Assembly (NCBI GenBank): GCA_020205615.1
Contig: CM035173.1
Span: 51,774,922 to 51,838,921 of the forward strand
DNA from: Panax quinquefolius
Taxonomy: Eukaryota; Streptophyta; Magnoliopsida; Apiales; Araliaceae
Length of the DNA: 64,000 nt
Direction of reading: 5' to 3'
Each line of letters opens with the position of its first letter. Position 1 is the stretch's first letter. Of the stretch, positions 46,343 through 57,234 are shown one piece after another. Under the pieces are notes generated by a model. It was given only the letters and a program-made list of their open reading frames with translations, ran no database searches and was not told the origin of the DNA. Both the position numbers and the translations under genes were made by a program.

Positions 46343-46757
46343 AGTTTAATTATGCGGACAAGGCTTACTTTTAAAAAGAAGGTATTTTTGTACATTGACA
46401 TAGTGGACATCCGTTCGCAGAACTACCTGCAGGCTTCCCCATATTAAAGTATAGATTGGGATTCCATTACACCGTTCGATCCTCGAATGAACAGTTGATA
46501 TCTATTATAAGGCTAATCTTAAATTTATAGCGTTGTCTATGGATCGATCCCATATATGTGTGTGTATATATAGGGGACCGATCCATTGACAACGCTGTAA
46601 ACTTAATATTATCCTTAAACATATTGTGGTCGTCCAATCTCAAATTTAACGGTGAAAATTTTACCGAGTCAGCACTTTAATATAAGATGCCCACATTACT
46701 AAATTGCGGATTACAAAAGTGACAAAAATGCCCCTTGCCATCCGCATTTTAATAGTG
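46343..46757. mobile_element. Foldback element / long-TIR MITE
   Basis: An imperfect palindrome centred near 46556-46562. The inner stem GCGTTGTCTATGGATCGATC (46530 on) pairs with 46574-46595 (GATCCATTGACAACGC). The arms remain recognisable outward: ATATTAAAG (46441) with CTTTAATAT (46675), GGTATTTTTGT (46381) with ACAAAAATGCC (46722), and TATGCGGA (46351) with TCCGCATT (46741). No coding sequence. The ends and target duplication are not resolved. Confidence 0.72.
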
Positions 46758-47012
46758 CAAATTCTTATTAGAAAAATAGAAAATTAGCATTCTATAATAT
46801 ACGAGTTCTCCCTTACAACCTTCATAACAATTGCAGCCTTGATTTCATAAGTTCCAGACCTCTGATCTCTTACGACATTGATGTGTATTCTTTGTTTCGC
46901 CCTTTACTCCCTCTCTCTCTATACATATATTTATACACACAAAGATATACTTTTGGGTTATTTTTTGAACCCAATATCATACTTTTTTATGAAATCTATG
47001 AGATCCAATTTT
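46758..47012. other. Non-coding flank
   Basis: About 255 bp with a CTCTCTCTC run; no gene or repeat boundary seen except the COP-C LTR start at 47013. Confidence 0.5.
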
Positions 47013-47443
47013 TGTTAAATAAATTATATCGGAACGTGCTATTGCATAGAATAAAATAAAATAAATAATCATAATATTAAGTACTTACATGAATTGAGTG
47101 AAGACATCTTGTATGTATCAGGATTCCGCTGCGCGTTAGAGTGAATGTCTTCAATTGTCTCTCTCAATCTTTTGATGGATGTATAGGTGTGTATAAAGTT
47201 CTTGTGAGGACAATTGAGACCAAATCCTAACTATTTTATTTATAGAATAGCTAAGGGTCAAAATCGTCCATCAAGATTATGAAATCCTATGGCCCATTAT
47301 GCCAAATACTGTTAGGAATATTATTTATAGGCCACATAATTAATTACCAAACCCATAAATAAAGTGATTAAATTAATACAATATGTAAGGCCAATAATTA
47401 CATAAATAGTAGATTCCACATAGGGAAATAAAATATTCTAACA
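47013..47443 (-). repeat. COP-C 3' LTR
   Basis: In plus coordinates TGTTAAATAAATT to ATATTCTAACA, 431 bp, TG/CA bounded. It is next to TTCTCCCACTTGGCC, the complement of a typical Copia polypurine tract GGCCAAGTGGGAGAA. Confidence 0.85.
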
Positions 47444-47463
47444 TTCTCCCACTTGGCCGAAAT

Positions 47464-50227
47464 TGTGACACCCCCAAAATAGGTCCATTCCATCCAACCC
47501 ATTTTGAGTCGCCAAATACATGGTACAGAAATAACTACAACTTTATTATTACAACATATAAACTGTGAGTTTAAATACAAATATTGTCATCTAGACAATA
47601 TTTACACGCAAATAAATCCTCATCATAATTATTGATACATTATTTTACAAAAATGGTGAGGACTACTAAACAACTCTCTCTAGAACCTTCATTCCATACC
47701 CCACTAGTACTCGCTACATTCTCGCCTCCCCGAGAAGAAAAATGGAACAACAAGGAAAGGGTGAGCTCAACTAGCCCAAAGAAAAAGAATATTATGACTA
47801 AGATAATATACAACAAATTATCGTTTGTCTCCAACAGGAAAAATCTAATAGAATACAATAGACAACCAGTTTTAAATCAACAATTCAATGGAAACAACAA
47901 TTCATTAGAAGAGTTAAGTAGAGAATGCAAACTACTATCTTCTATATATGAATTTAAAAGTTCATCGTCGATATTTTATCCTCGTAACATCAATCAATAT
48001 ATATCTCGAATCAAATATTCATCTTTGCATCACAGCCAAAGATATTCATCATTGATCATGTTCATCTAAACACTGCTCATCTTTGCACTACGGGCCAAAG
48101 ATATTCTTCGAAATCATTCATCTCTTTACTGCTACGTGCCAAAGATATTCCATAATATCATCATTTAAGACCGAAGATGATGAAAATATTTTTAAAGAAA
48201 CGAATCCAAAGGAAACAAAATGACAAGGATTAAGGATTAAGGATTCAGATTTTTATTTTATCCACGCCCAAAAAAATACCTCAAAAATAATCATAGGGGT
48301 GTAATATTCAAGAATGATCAAAATATGGATACAATCAAAGCTAGTATCTAGAATAGATATTTTATTAAAAGAAAAATTTTCATTTTTCTATTGAATAAAG
48401 GCCGATTCGTGAATAGTGTCAGATATACGTGAATAGTGTCGATATACGTGAATAGTAACTCTCGACACCAAAAGATAGAAATTCCACAAAAAACATCTTC
48501 ACGCTTACATTAATAGTACTCGTGAATAGTAACTCGTGAATAGTAACTCATGAATAGTAACTCGTGAATAAGAACTCATGAATAGTAACCCGACATGAAA
48601 AAGTTTCAAATTTGATAAAATTTCCAATCAATATTTTCAAGATAATGATATTGAAGAAATAATATCATTTTCGAATAAAATAACATCCCTTACCTCGAAA
48701 AGACAAAGACTTTAGTTGAAACAGGATATAGGCTATGACTTGAACTCGCAATCAGATAGCAATCCTCAAAGTATACTCAAAATACTCATAAGAATACGCC
48801 GATAATATAGAGAGAAAACTTCAGCTTTACGGTGTGATTTTCAATTTTAACCTAAGCACCCTATTTATAGGAAATCGCTAGTAACACCAAAAGTAGAAAA
48901 TTTAATAAATTAATATTATAATTTTTTTTTCACAACTTCCTACGCATCCAAGAATCTGAACTCAGCCACCCTAACACATGTTAAATGAGTTTCAAAAATG
49001 GAAAAAACGTTTTTGTAATTAAAAATATTTTAAACTTCCAAAATCAATTATTTCGTAACTTCTAACTTCAATAATTCACAATAAATAGCTCTTTTATCAG
49101 AAAATTCGAATCTCATGACTTTTTATAGGAAATTCAATTCTCTACAACTTTGCAGAAGAAAGTTTTCCAAATTCTAAACATAAATTGACCAAAATCCACA
49201 AACGGACGATTTTATGTGTTTATAATCAATTTTCACCAAGAAATGGGGTCCGGACACACAAAACATGTGTTAATCATTTAATGCCACAAAATACTCTTCC
49301 TCCTCATATACTCATATATCCCACATTCATTATAAAATATCACCGTTAATATATTATTAAAATAATATATTTAAATGAATTATTTTATCGTAAAAAGATA
49401 AAATATTAATTTTCAACAATTGTCATTTTAAAAATTTTCTCCATCTATATCCACATAAAATCAATATTTTCCTCAACATATAAATCAATAATTAATTATT
49501 CACAAATAATATTACGTAATCACATTATCGATAACCAAAGCGCCTCCTAGGAAAGAGGGGCTTTCCAATAAGAATTTTCTCTTTATCGCCAAGCAATTAG
49601 GTGACCAAACCTCTACTTTGTATGTAACTTTCTAGACATTGCCAATAATGTTATCTAATAATATTATTCAGATAATATGAATTATTACTCGATAATAAAA
49701 AATATCGTAGTAATGACAATTATCAAACAACAAAGAATATAAAATATCAACGTAATAATTATTGAATCAATAAAATAAAATATCGAACGAAAGAATCATC
49801 GTGAATAATTATTGAGTAGTGCCTTCACGTAAGAATCAATAATTGGTGCAACATCGCAGTGTGCTACCGCTCAACAACGCGACAGTGTGTTTTAACCACC
49901 GGGTATTCCAACAAAGATAATTGTGAATAACTACGCCAAGTTATTTATAAACAACTTATATTTGTCGTTTTCTTCATCCAATCGCTTTCAGTTATGGGCC
50001 CACAAAAGATCAAGGCCGTCAGCATTTAATATTCCCCAACAAAGATTTAATATTCCACCACATCAAACGAATATTCCTATACGATAATGAATATTTTATA
50101 ACCACTTTCTTATTCAAATATTTTGCGATTTTACCCATAACTATCCACATTCATCAAATCCACCCTTACTATTTCAAAATAATAAATAAAGGAAATTCCT
50201 TTTATTTAAAAATTTTGGGGTCTTACA
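47464..50227 (-). repeat. GYP-D 3' LTR
   Basis: 2764 bp, TGTGACACCCCC to GGGGTCTTACA. Contains three hairpin motifs (48016-48152), a GTGAATAGT array (48392-48590), a donor-like CGAGGTAAGGG (donor G at 48693) and a TATA box (complement of 48859-48870). The 145-codon frame at 47632-48069 is LTR translation. Confidence 0.94.
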
Positions 50228-50247
50228 ACCTCCCTCCTTATGAAATT

Positions 50248-50436
50248 TCATCCTCGAAATCGACGACGCGATTGGTGTTTCAAAAGATGAGAATACCTCG
50301 CTTTCATTTTTGTTTCCAACTCCTGTGTCATTTCCTCAATAGCATGGTTTCTCCACAAAACTTTAACTTGTGGTATGACCTTCAGACGTAGGGACATGCC
50401 CTTCCTATCCAAAATCTTGACAGTACCTCTCTTCAC
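50248..50436 (-). pseudogene. GYP-D integrase chromodomain
   Basis: The 62-codon frame reads 'VKILDRK', then 'VIPQVKVLWRNHAIEEMTQELETKMKARYSHL', the Tekay/Del-type chromodomain at the C-terminus of integrase, thought to steer insertion to heterochromatin. It is the best-preserved chromodomain in the window. The GPY/F region upstream (50440-50640) is degraded and the rest of integrase is deleted. A polypurine tract (50228-50240) follows on the minus strand. Confidence 0.85.
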
Positions 50437-51365
50437 GCTAAGTCTTCGCTATCTCGTCCGGCTCTAACTCAATGACGTGGTTTGGGTCAGTCCACATATT
50501 TACGTAACATCGACACGTGAAAACGTTATGAACACGCTGGCCATACTTGGCAGTAAAACGCAGTCTATAGGCCACAGCCCTATTCGATCGAGAATTTTAA
50601 ATGGATTAATAAATCAAGGTTTGAGCTTTCCTCACCTCACCGATTCTCTCGCTTTTGAAATAACAACTTCTTGCACCTCCTTCTTCAAATTCATCACCCA
50701 TTGTGTAGCTTGAATAAATTTTTAACTTTATCGATTAAAGTCGATTATACTAGTATATCATCACGTGGGTAACTAGAGTTTTCATCTCCATCTCTATTAT
50801 TTGTAAATTATTCAAATGAGTCTTTGACAATATCGCACTCAGACTTGTATAACGCATCTTCTACTCAACACGCCGCCTACCACGTCTTTTTTCCAGATGG
50901 CATGGTCGTAACACGTCTTTAAATGAGTCTCCTCTTGAGTTCTTCAAGCTCTTCCCACATTCCTCGCTCCATTTCGAATTTTGTATCTCTACGAGTCATT
51001 GCGTTAATGGAATAGCGATTCGAGAATATCCTTCAACGAATCTCGATAATAACCAACTAAATCTAGAAAGCTACATATTTTGATTACCGACTTAGGTTGT
51101 CCTCAATCGCGTGACTCATATCCCAACCCTTGATAACACGCTACAATGACACCTATCGCTTTTACAATCGCATTTAATATGGTGTCCCCTACGGAGAGTC
51201 TCGATTCGTGCATTCCACAAAGGAAGTCACCAGATAAAGGCTCAGTACCAAATTTATAGTTGAATTTTTAACTCCTAAAGTTCAATAGAGCCATTCGATA
51301 TGAGATTTTAGAAATGAGTTTTGATCCGGTTCAAAGTCGATACAATATTTAATATCAGTTTTGGG
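50437..51365 (-). pseudogene. GYP-D remnants of integrase, RNase H and RT
   Basis: Short scattered matches: integrase C-terminal text (50440-50640), an RNase H end with 'ADALSRR'-like complement (50855-50890), 'FLDLVGYYR' connection (51040-51080), and the RT-leading 'IEWLY' region (51260-51350). The shared 135-bp module lies at 51105-51245. The catalytic segments of RT, RNase H and integrase are all missing, so these are deletion scars. Confidence 0.65.
51105..51245 (-). repeat. Short module shared with GYP-C 22799-22935
   Basis: Minus strand reads CTGAGCCTTTATCTGGTGAC through TCCGTAGGGGACACC to GTGTTATCAAGGG, matching the GYP-C module in opposite window orientation but the same element orientation. 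It has no resemblance to RT at this position. Confidence 0.5.
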
Positions 51366-51965
51366 GAGTAAACCAAGAAATTCTTCAGAAATACGTCAGA
51401 AAAATCAATAACAACAGAATATTATTCAAATCGACGTGTCTTTATTCAAATCCATAACATGGACTAAGAAAACTTGACATCCGTAATAAACGAATGACTT
51501 CATAGCTTGATATGAAAATGTTTGACTACAATGGTTTGATTGCTTGAATTCAATAACAAGTGTTGCTTAGGAATATGAAAACTAACAACCTTACAAAAGT
51601 AATCAATTTTGCATGATGAGTAGTTAACCTTAAAATCACATCAAAAGCAAATATCTCTATAGAAATAAGGTTAATGTGTAATGTGATAGTGCCAACTCGA
51701 ATCAAGCAAGATTTTTAAACAACGGATGTAATGAAAGTTTCTCCTAATCTGAGTCTCCATAAATAGGTCAAAGTCTAATTTCTCCGTAGTCAAGTTCAAA
51801 CGCTGAGCGCAAGCAAGAGAGATAAAAGAATGGGTAGAAACCCAGATTCAGTAAGGTATAAACTTCGCAAGAATTTATAATTAACTCAACCTGTGTTAAC
51901 TTCGTCGTTCCTCGATTTTGATTCTGGCCACGCACAAACGCCTTCCAAGAACCGCTGACTTTAAT
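51366..51965 (-). pseudogene. GYP-D protease remnant
   Basis: Aligns with GYP-A 11930-12530: sequence related to the 'VILGIDWLTTHHAKID' region near 51590-51660 and to the active-site flank near 51840-51890. The catalytic loop is not cleanly readable. Confidence 0.65.
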
Positions 51966-51989
51966 TTTCTAGGACATCCTTTTGAGTCA

Positions 51990-53101
51990 CCATTCCACCG
52001 GATCTGGTTTCGATATCGCATAATCTCGAGCGATATGTCCTTCTTTTCCACAATTATAGCATACCTTAAACTGCTAGGGGCGCCAATGATATGTCCCTCT
52101 TCCCACATTTGTAACATACGCACGGTGGTCTTTCTCCTCCTTGAACCAAATTGCTTATCGGGCTACCGACGCCTTCACATGGTCGTTGTTGAATCTCCTC
52201 TTTTTAAAATCTCCTCCCGACTCGCTTCTTCTATTTTCATGGCCACGATTACCACCAGAGTGGTTACCGCTTTGTCCGTATTCTTCTTTCTCCATTGGTT
52301 ATCGTTATTTTGTTGACTACTATCTTCTAGATGATCCTCGTTATGGTCCTCGGTTGAACGTATTCGTTATCTCGCCTAACAATCGAGCCCTCGTTGACAA
52401 CATCTCGAATAGAGAGAAAATTTATGAGAAATGAGATATCGACATATGCCTGGTTTCAAACCTCTCGTAAACATCCGCGTCATCGCTCCTCATTCTCCAC
52501 CAAATGAGGTGCAAACTGGATAACTCCGCGAACTTCGCCTCGTCTTTGGGACACCGCCATGTTATCTCGCTTCCAGCCTAATAAACTCCACTTCCTTTAT
52601 ACGATTTAATACTTTCAGGAAGTACTTGTCATTGAATCTGTTTTCAAACGTCTCCCATGACATGTTGAGTGCAAATTGGATGGGGTACGCTTCCACGATT
52701 CCCACCAAAGAATCGCCTCATTACGGAACATAAAGGTGGCGAATGGAACTTTCTGCTCCTCCGCATCCCAAGACATCGAATATTTTGGTAATTTGTTTTC
52801 ACCCACGCCTCGCCTTTAATCGGATCCGACTTTTCCCTGTAACTCGTGGTCCCAACTTTGAATCTGCTTGTTTTGTGACCACCCGTGAATTGCTATCATT
52901 TCTCCTATATTTTGAACACGAAGTCTCTTCGGCCCGATTTTGCATGAATCGCAAAAAACTTCTAAACATCCCCTCGCTCATCATCTCGCCTTCCATGGTG
53001 TTGTTTCATGGAGGTACATTGCCACTGTTGCACGTTCTCCTCGTTGGTAAGTACAGCATCTCCACGGTCTCATTTACTCCATCATAATATTCTCACGACA
53101 T
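51990..53101 (-). pseudogene. GYP-D gag remnant
   Basis: The start ATG is the complement of 53099-53101, shortly after the predicted splice acceptor. The capsid core reads 'SKLPKYSMSWDAEEQKVPFATFMFRNEA' (from about 52810 down), and zinc knuckles near 52040-52130 read 'CYNCGKEGHIA'-type text. It is close in sequence to GYP-F gag (62042-63128). Broken by frameshifts. Confidence 0.82.
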
Positions 53102-53288
53102 TCTCAAATACCGCCATAAAACAAGGGTTAATTAAGGAAATCAATATATCACATAATATCCCTATATATCGACCAACTAATAAATAAGCTTAGGTAGGAC
53201 ACACTAGCTAAGGATTTACACTCGCCTCCCTCCTAGTTTTATTCCCCGATCTCCGCCGGAGATCATATCCCTAAGCTCGATACTAATC

Positions 53289-56043
53289 TGTGACACCCCC
53301 AAAATAGGTCCATTCCATCCAACCCATTTTGAGTCGCCAAATACATGGTACGTAAATAACTACAACTTTATTATTACAACATATAAATCTGTGGAGTTTA
53401 AATACAAATATTGCCATCTAGACAATATTCACACGCAAATAAATCCCCATCATAATTATTGATACATTATTTTATAAAAATGGTGAGGACTACTAAACAA
53501 CTCTCTCTAGAACCTTCATTCCATACCCGACTAGTACTTTCGCTACATTCTCGCCTCCCGAGAAGAAAAATGGAACAACAAGGAAAAGGTGAGCTCAACT
53601 AGCCCAAGAAAAGAATATTATGACTAAGATAATATACAACAAATTATCGTTAGTCTCCAACAGGAAAAAATCTAATAGAATACAATAGACAACAAGCTTT
53701 TAAATCAACAATTCAGCAATGAAACAACAATTCATTAGAAGAGTTAAGTAGAGAATGCAAACTACTATCTTCTATATATGAATTTAAAAGTTCATCGTCG
53801 ATATTTTATCCCTCGTAACATCAATCAATATATATCTCGAATCAAATATTCATCTTTGCTCACTGTGCCAAAGATATTCATCACCGATCATGTTCATCTA
53901 AACACTGCTCATCTTTGCACTACTGGCCAAAGATATTCTTCAGAAATCATTCATCTTTGCACTATGAGGCCAAAGATATTCCATAATATCATCATTTAAG
54001 ATCGAAGATGATGAAAATATTTTTAAAGAAACGAATCCAAAGAAAAAAAATGACAAGGATTAAGGATTAAGGATTCGTACTTTGTTTTATCCACGCCCAA
54101 AAATACCTCAAAATAATCATAGGGGTGTAAAATTCATGAATGATCAAAACATGGATACAATCAAAGCTAGTATCCGTAATAGATATTTTAGATTTAAAAG
54201 AAAAATTTTCATTTTCTAATTGAATAGTGCCGATTCGTCGTGAAAGTGTCGATATCGTGAATAAGGTCGTATACGTGAATAGTAATCCTACACCAAAAGA
54301 TAGAAATTCCACAAAAAACATCTTCACGCTTCAGCTTAATAGTAAGATTTCGTGAATAGTAAATCGTGAATAGTAAGAATCGTGAATAAAACTCTCATGA
54401 ATAGTAACCCGACATGAAAAAGTTTCAAATTTGATAAAAATTTCCAATCAATATTTCTAAGATAATGATATTGAAGAAATAATATCATTTTCGAATAAAA
54501 TAACATCCCTTACCTCGAAAAAGACAAGATTTCTAATAAACATAATTTGGATATAAAGCTATGACTTGAACTCTCGCACCGATAGCAATCCTCAAAGTAT
54601 ACTCAAAATACTCATAAGAATACGCCGATAATATAGAGAGAGAAAACTTCAGCTTTCTCGGTGTGATTTTCAATTTTAACCTAAGCACCCTATTTATAGG
54701 AAATCGCTGTAACACCAAAGAGAAAATTTAATAAATTAATATTATAATTTTTTCTACAACTTCCTATGCATCCAAGAATCTGAACTCAGCCACCCTAACA
54801 CATGTTAAAATGAGTTTCAAAAATGGAAAAAACGTTTTTGTAATTAAAAATATTTTAAACTTCCAAAATTAATTATTTTAACTTCGAACTTCAATAATTC
54901 ACAATAAATAGCTCTTTTATCAGAAAATTCAATCTCATGACTTTTTATAGGAAATTCAATTCTCTACAACTTTGCAGAAGAAAGTTTTCCAAATTCCAAA
55001 CATAAATTGACCGAAATCCACAAACAAATGATTTTACAGTTATAATCAATTTTCACCAAGAAATGGGGTCCACCGACACACAAAACATGTGTTAATCATT
55101 TAATGCCACAAAATACTCTTCCTCCTCATATACTCATATATCCCACATTTATTATAAAATATCACCGTTAATATATTATTAAAATAATATATTTAAATGA
55201 ATTATTTTATCGTAAAAAGATAAAATATTAATTTTCAACAATTGTCATTTTAAAAATTTTTCCATCTATATCCACATAAAATCAATATTTTCCTCATCAT
55301 ATAAATCAATAATTAATTATTCACAAATAATATTATAGAATCACATTATTGACAAACGAGCGCTCCTGTGAAAGAGGGCTTTCCAATAAGAATTTCTCCT
55401 TCATCGGGCGCCGCAATTAGGTGACCAAACCTCTCCTTAGATGTAACTTTCTAGACATTGCCAATAATGTTATCTAATAATATTATTCAGATAATATGAA
55501 TTATTGCTTCGATAATAAAAATAATCGTAGTAATGACAATTATCAAACAACAAAGAATATAAAATATCAACGCAACAATTATTGAATCAATAAAATAAAA
55601 TATCGAACAAGAATTATCGTAATAATTATCGAGTAGTGCCTTCACGTAAGAATCAATAATTGGTGCAATACCGCAAAGCTACTCGCTCAACAACGCAGAT
55701 TAGTGTGTTTTAACCAACGGGTATTCCAACAAGATAATCTGTAGAATAACTACGCCGTTATTTATAAACAACTTATATTTGTCGCTTTTCATCCAATCGC
55801 TTTCGTTATGGGCCCACAAAAGATCGCTACCGTTGCATTTAATATTCCCCGATAAAGCATTTAATATTCCACGCACCAAACTAATATTCCCCGATGATAA
55901 TGAATATTTTATAACCACTTGCTTATTCGAAATATTTGTGTATTTTACCCATAACTATCCACATTCATCAAATCCACCCTTACTATTTCAAAATAATAAA
56001 TAAAGGAAATTCCTTTTTATTTAAAAAATTTCGGGGTCTTGCA
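53289..56043 (-). repeat. GYP-D 5' LTR
   Basis: 2755 bp, TGTGACACCCCC to GGGGTCTTGCA. TATA box CCTATAAATAGGG on the minus strand (about 54688-54700), donor-like CGAGGTAAGGG (donor G at 54513), GTGAATAGT array (54215-54408), hairpin motifs (53845-53980). The primer-binding remnant (minus ATTAGTATCGAGCTTAG, about 53271-53288) is adjacent, with CAG read as CG. Confidence 0.94.
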
Positions 56044-56048
56044 GAAAT

Positions 56049-57050
56049 ACTTTTTATATACAAAACATAACAATTACAATCATTAATTTGGCCAAGTATT
56101 AATTTAATATCTACATCTTGTTCAAATAAAAACACCAATGCGAATTAATACAATCTTTGTGTCACTATTAACACAAGATTCTCATTAGTTACACAATTAG
56201 TACTTTTATTAGAACAAAGATTAACATTAAACATAACAGGTATGAATAGAGTTTACATAAGTGGTAATAGATTACACTCATTCATATGGTCCAAAACATA
56301 ATTGTTTGCTCATAAATTTTGAAGTGTGCACAATAACGAGAATAGCAAACCATAAACATAATGTGAAGTTCAAAACAACGAGCTCAAAAAAATTATTGCC
56401 TTACATCAAAATAACTCACTAATTAAGATTACCAGTTAAACTCATGCCAACAACATGCTCTAAAAAGAGCTTGGGTGGTATGCCTTTCGTAAGTGGATCC
56501 ACTAACATATCATGCGTACTAATATACTTAATGAAAACGCTTTGATCTTCAACTCTTTCCCTGACAAATAAGTACTTAGTGTCGATGTATAGTCCAAAGA
56601 TCACTCGAATCGGTAGTCATTGGAAAACTAATGCAGAATCATTATCACAAAATACTTTCAATGGCCTTGAAATGAAATCTACAACCTTAAGTACTGAAAT
56701 AAGAATCCTCAATAATACGGCGTGACAGGTAGTATGATAACAAGCCACATATTCTGCCATCATCGTGAAAGTGGTAGTTAACTTCTATTTATGACTTCTC
56801 CACAAAAAAGGGCCTCCTGAAAGCATAAAAATGTATCCTGATGTAGATTTCTTTTCGTCTTTACACTTAGCAAAATCAGAATCAGAATAACCAACAACTT
56901 CAAGGTTATCTATTTTTCTGAATGTAAGCATAACATCCTTAGTACCCTATAAGTAACGTAAAACCTTTTTGGATGCTTTCCAATGATCCAAACCTAGATT
57001 TGACCGGTAACGTCCAAGCATGCCAGTTACATACTGTTGAGTAAGTTTTG
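56049..57050 (-). pseudogene. COP-C RNase H and 3' untranslated region
   Basis: The minus strand gives 'LTQQYVTGMLGRYRSNLGLDHWKAS' (near 57000), 'VVGYSDSDFAKCKDEKKSTSGYIF' (near 56840-56900), and 'LYIDTKYLFVRERVEDQSVFIKYISTHDMLVDPLTKGIPP' (56460-56600), the C-terminal RNase H domain of Copia pol, ending 'GNLN' at 56419. About 370 bp of 3' untranslated sequence follows to the polypurine tract. The same segment lies inverted at 63135-63989 with few differences. Confidence 0.88.
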
Positions 57051-57234
57051 TACCTATGAATTCGATATTATTAAACTTAATTATTGTTATCTTTAAGTGT
57101 TTTTAGTATCTTTTTATGTGTTTTTGTGTTTATTTCTTGTAGGTTAAAGTTGGAGGGACAAATTGGTCATTTGGGAGAAAAAAAGGATCAAAAATCATTA
57201 AAATTAGAGATGAGTGTCATTTTTGTAAATACGT
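57051..57234. other. Short unassigned fragment between COP-C and a Tekay LTR
   Basis: 184 bp of T-rich then A-rich sequence (TTTCTTGTAGGTTAAAGTTG) that resembles pieces of large Gypsy LTRs, but no match within this window was found. Confidence 0.35.

Larger units (their letters stand above)
47464..56043 (-). mobile_element. GYP-D: full-length but internally deleted Tekay chromovirus (TSD GAAAT)
   Basis: 8580 bp with LTRs 47464-50227 and 53289-56043, flanked by GAAAT (47459-47463 and 56044-56048). The internal region (50228-53288) is only 3.1 kb against 4.8 kb in GYP-A: most of integrase and RT/RNase H is deleted. Gag, protease and chromodomain pieces remain. Without RT and integrase it could move only in trans. 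Confidence 0.95.
47013..57050 (-). mobile_element. COP-C: Ty1/Copia fragment, minus strand, interrupted by GYP-D
   Basis: It comprises a 431-bp LTR (47013-47443), a polypurine tract (47444-47459), a 5-bp TSD copy of the inserted GYP-D, then internal sequence from 56049 to about 57050 with RNase H at 56419-57045. Integrase, RT and the 5' LTR are missing. Beyond 57050 the sequence is unrelated. An inverted second copy of 56044-56890 lies at 63135-63989. Confidence 0.83.

Noticed and set aside
47632..48069. 145-codon plus-strand frame
   Set aside because: It lies within the GYP-D 3' LTR, with a related frame at 14021-14296 in GYP-A's LTR; no domain, and antisense to the element transcript.
52743..53087. 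114-codon plus-strand frame
   Set aside because: It is antisense to GYP-D gag, which has clear capsid motifs on the minus strand.
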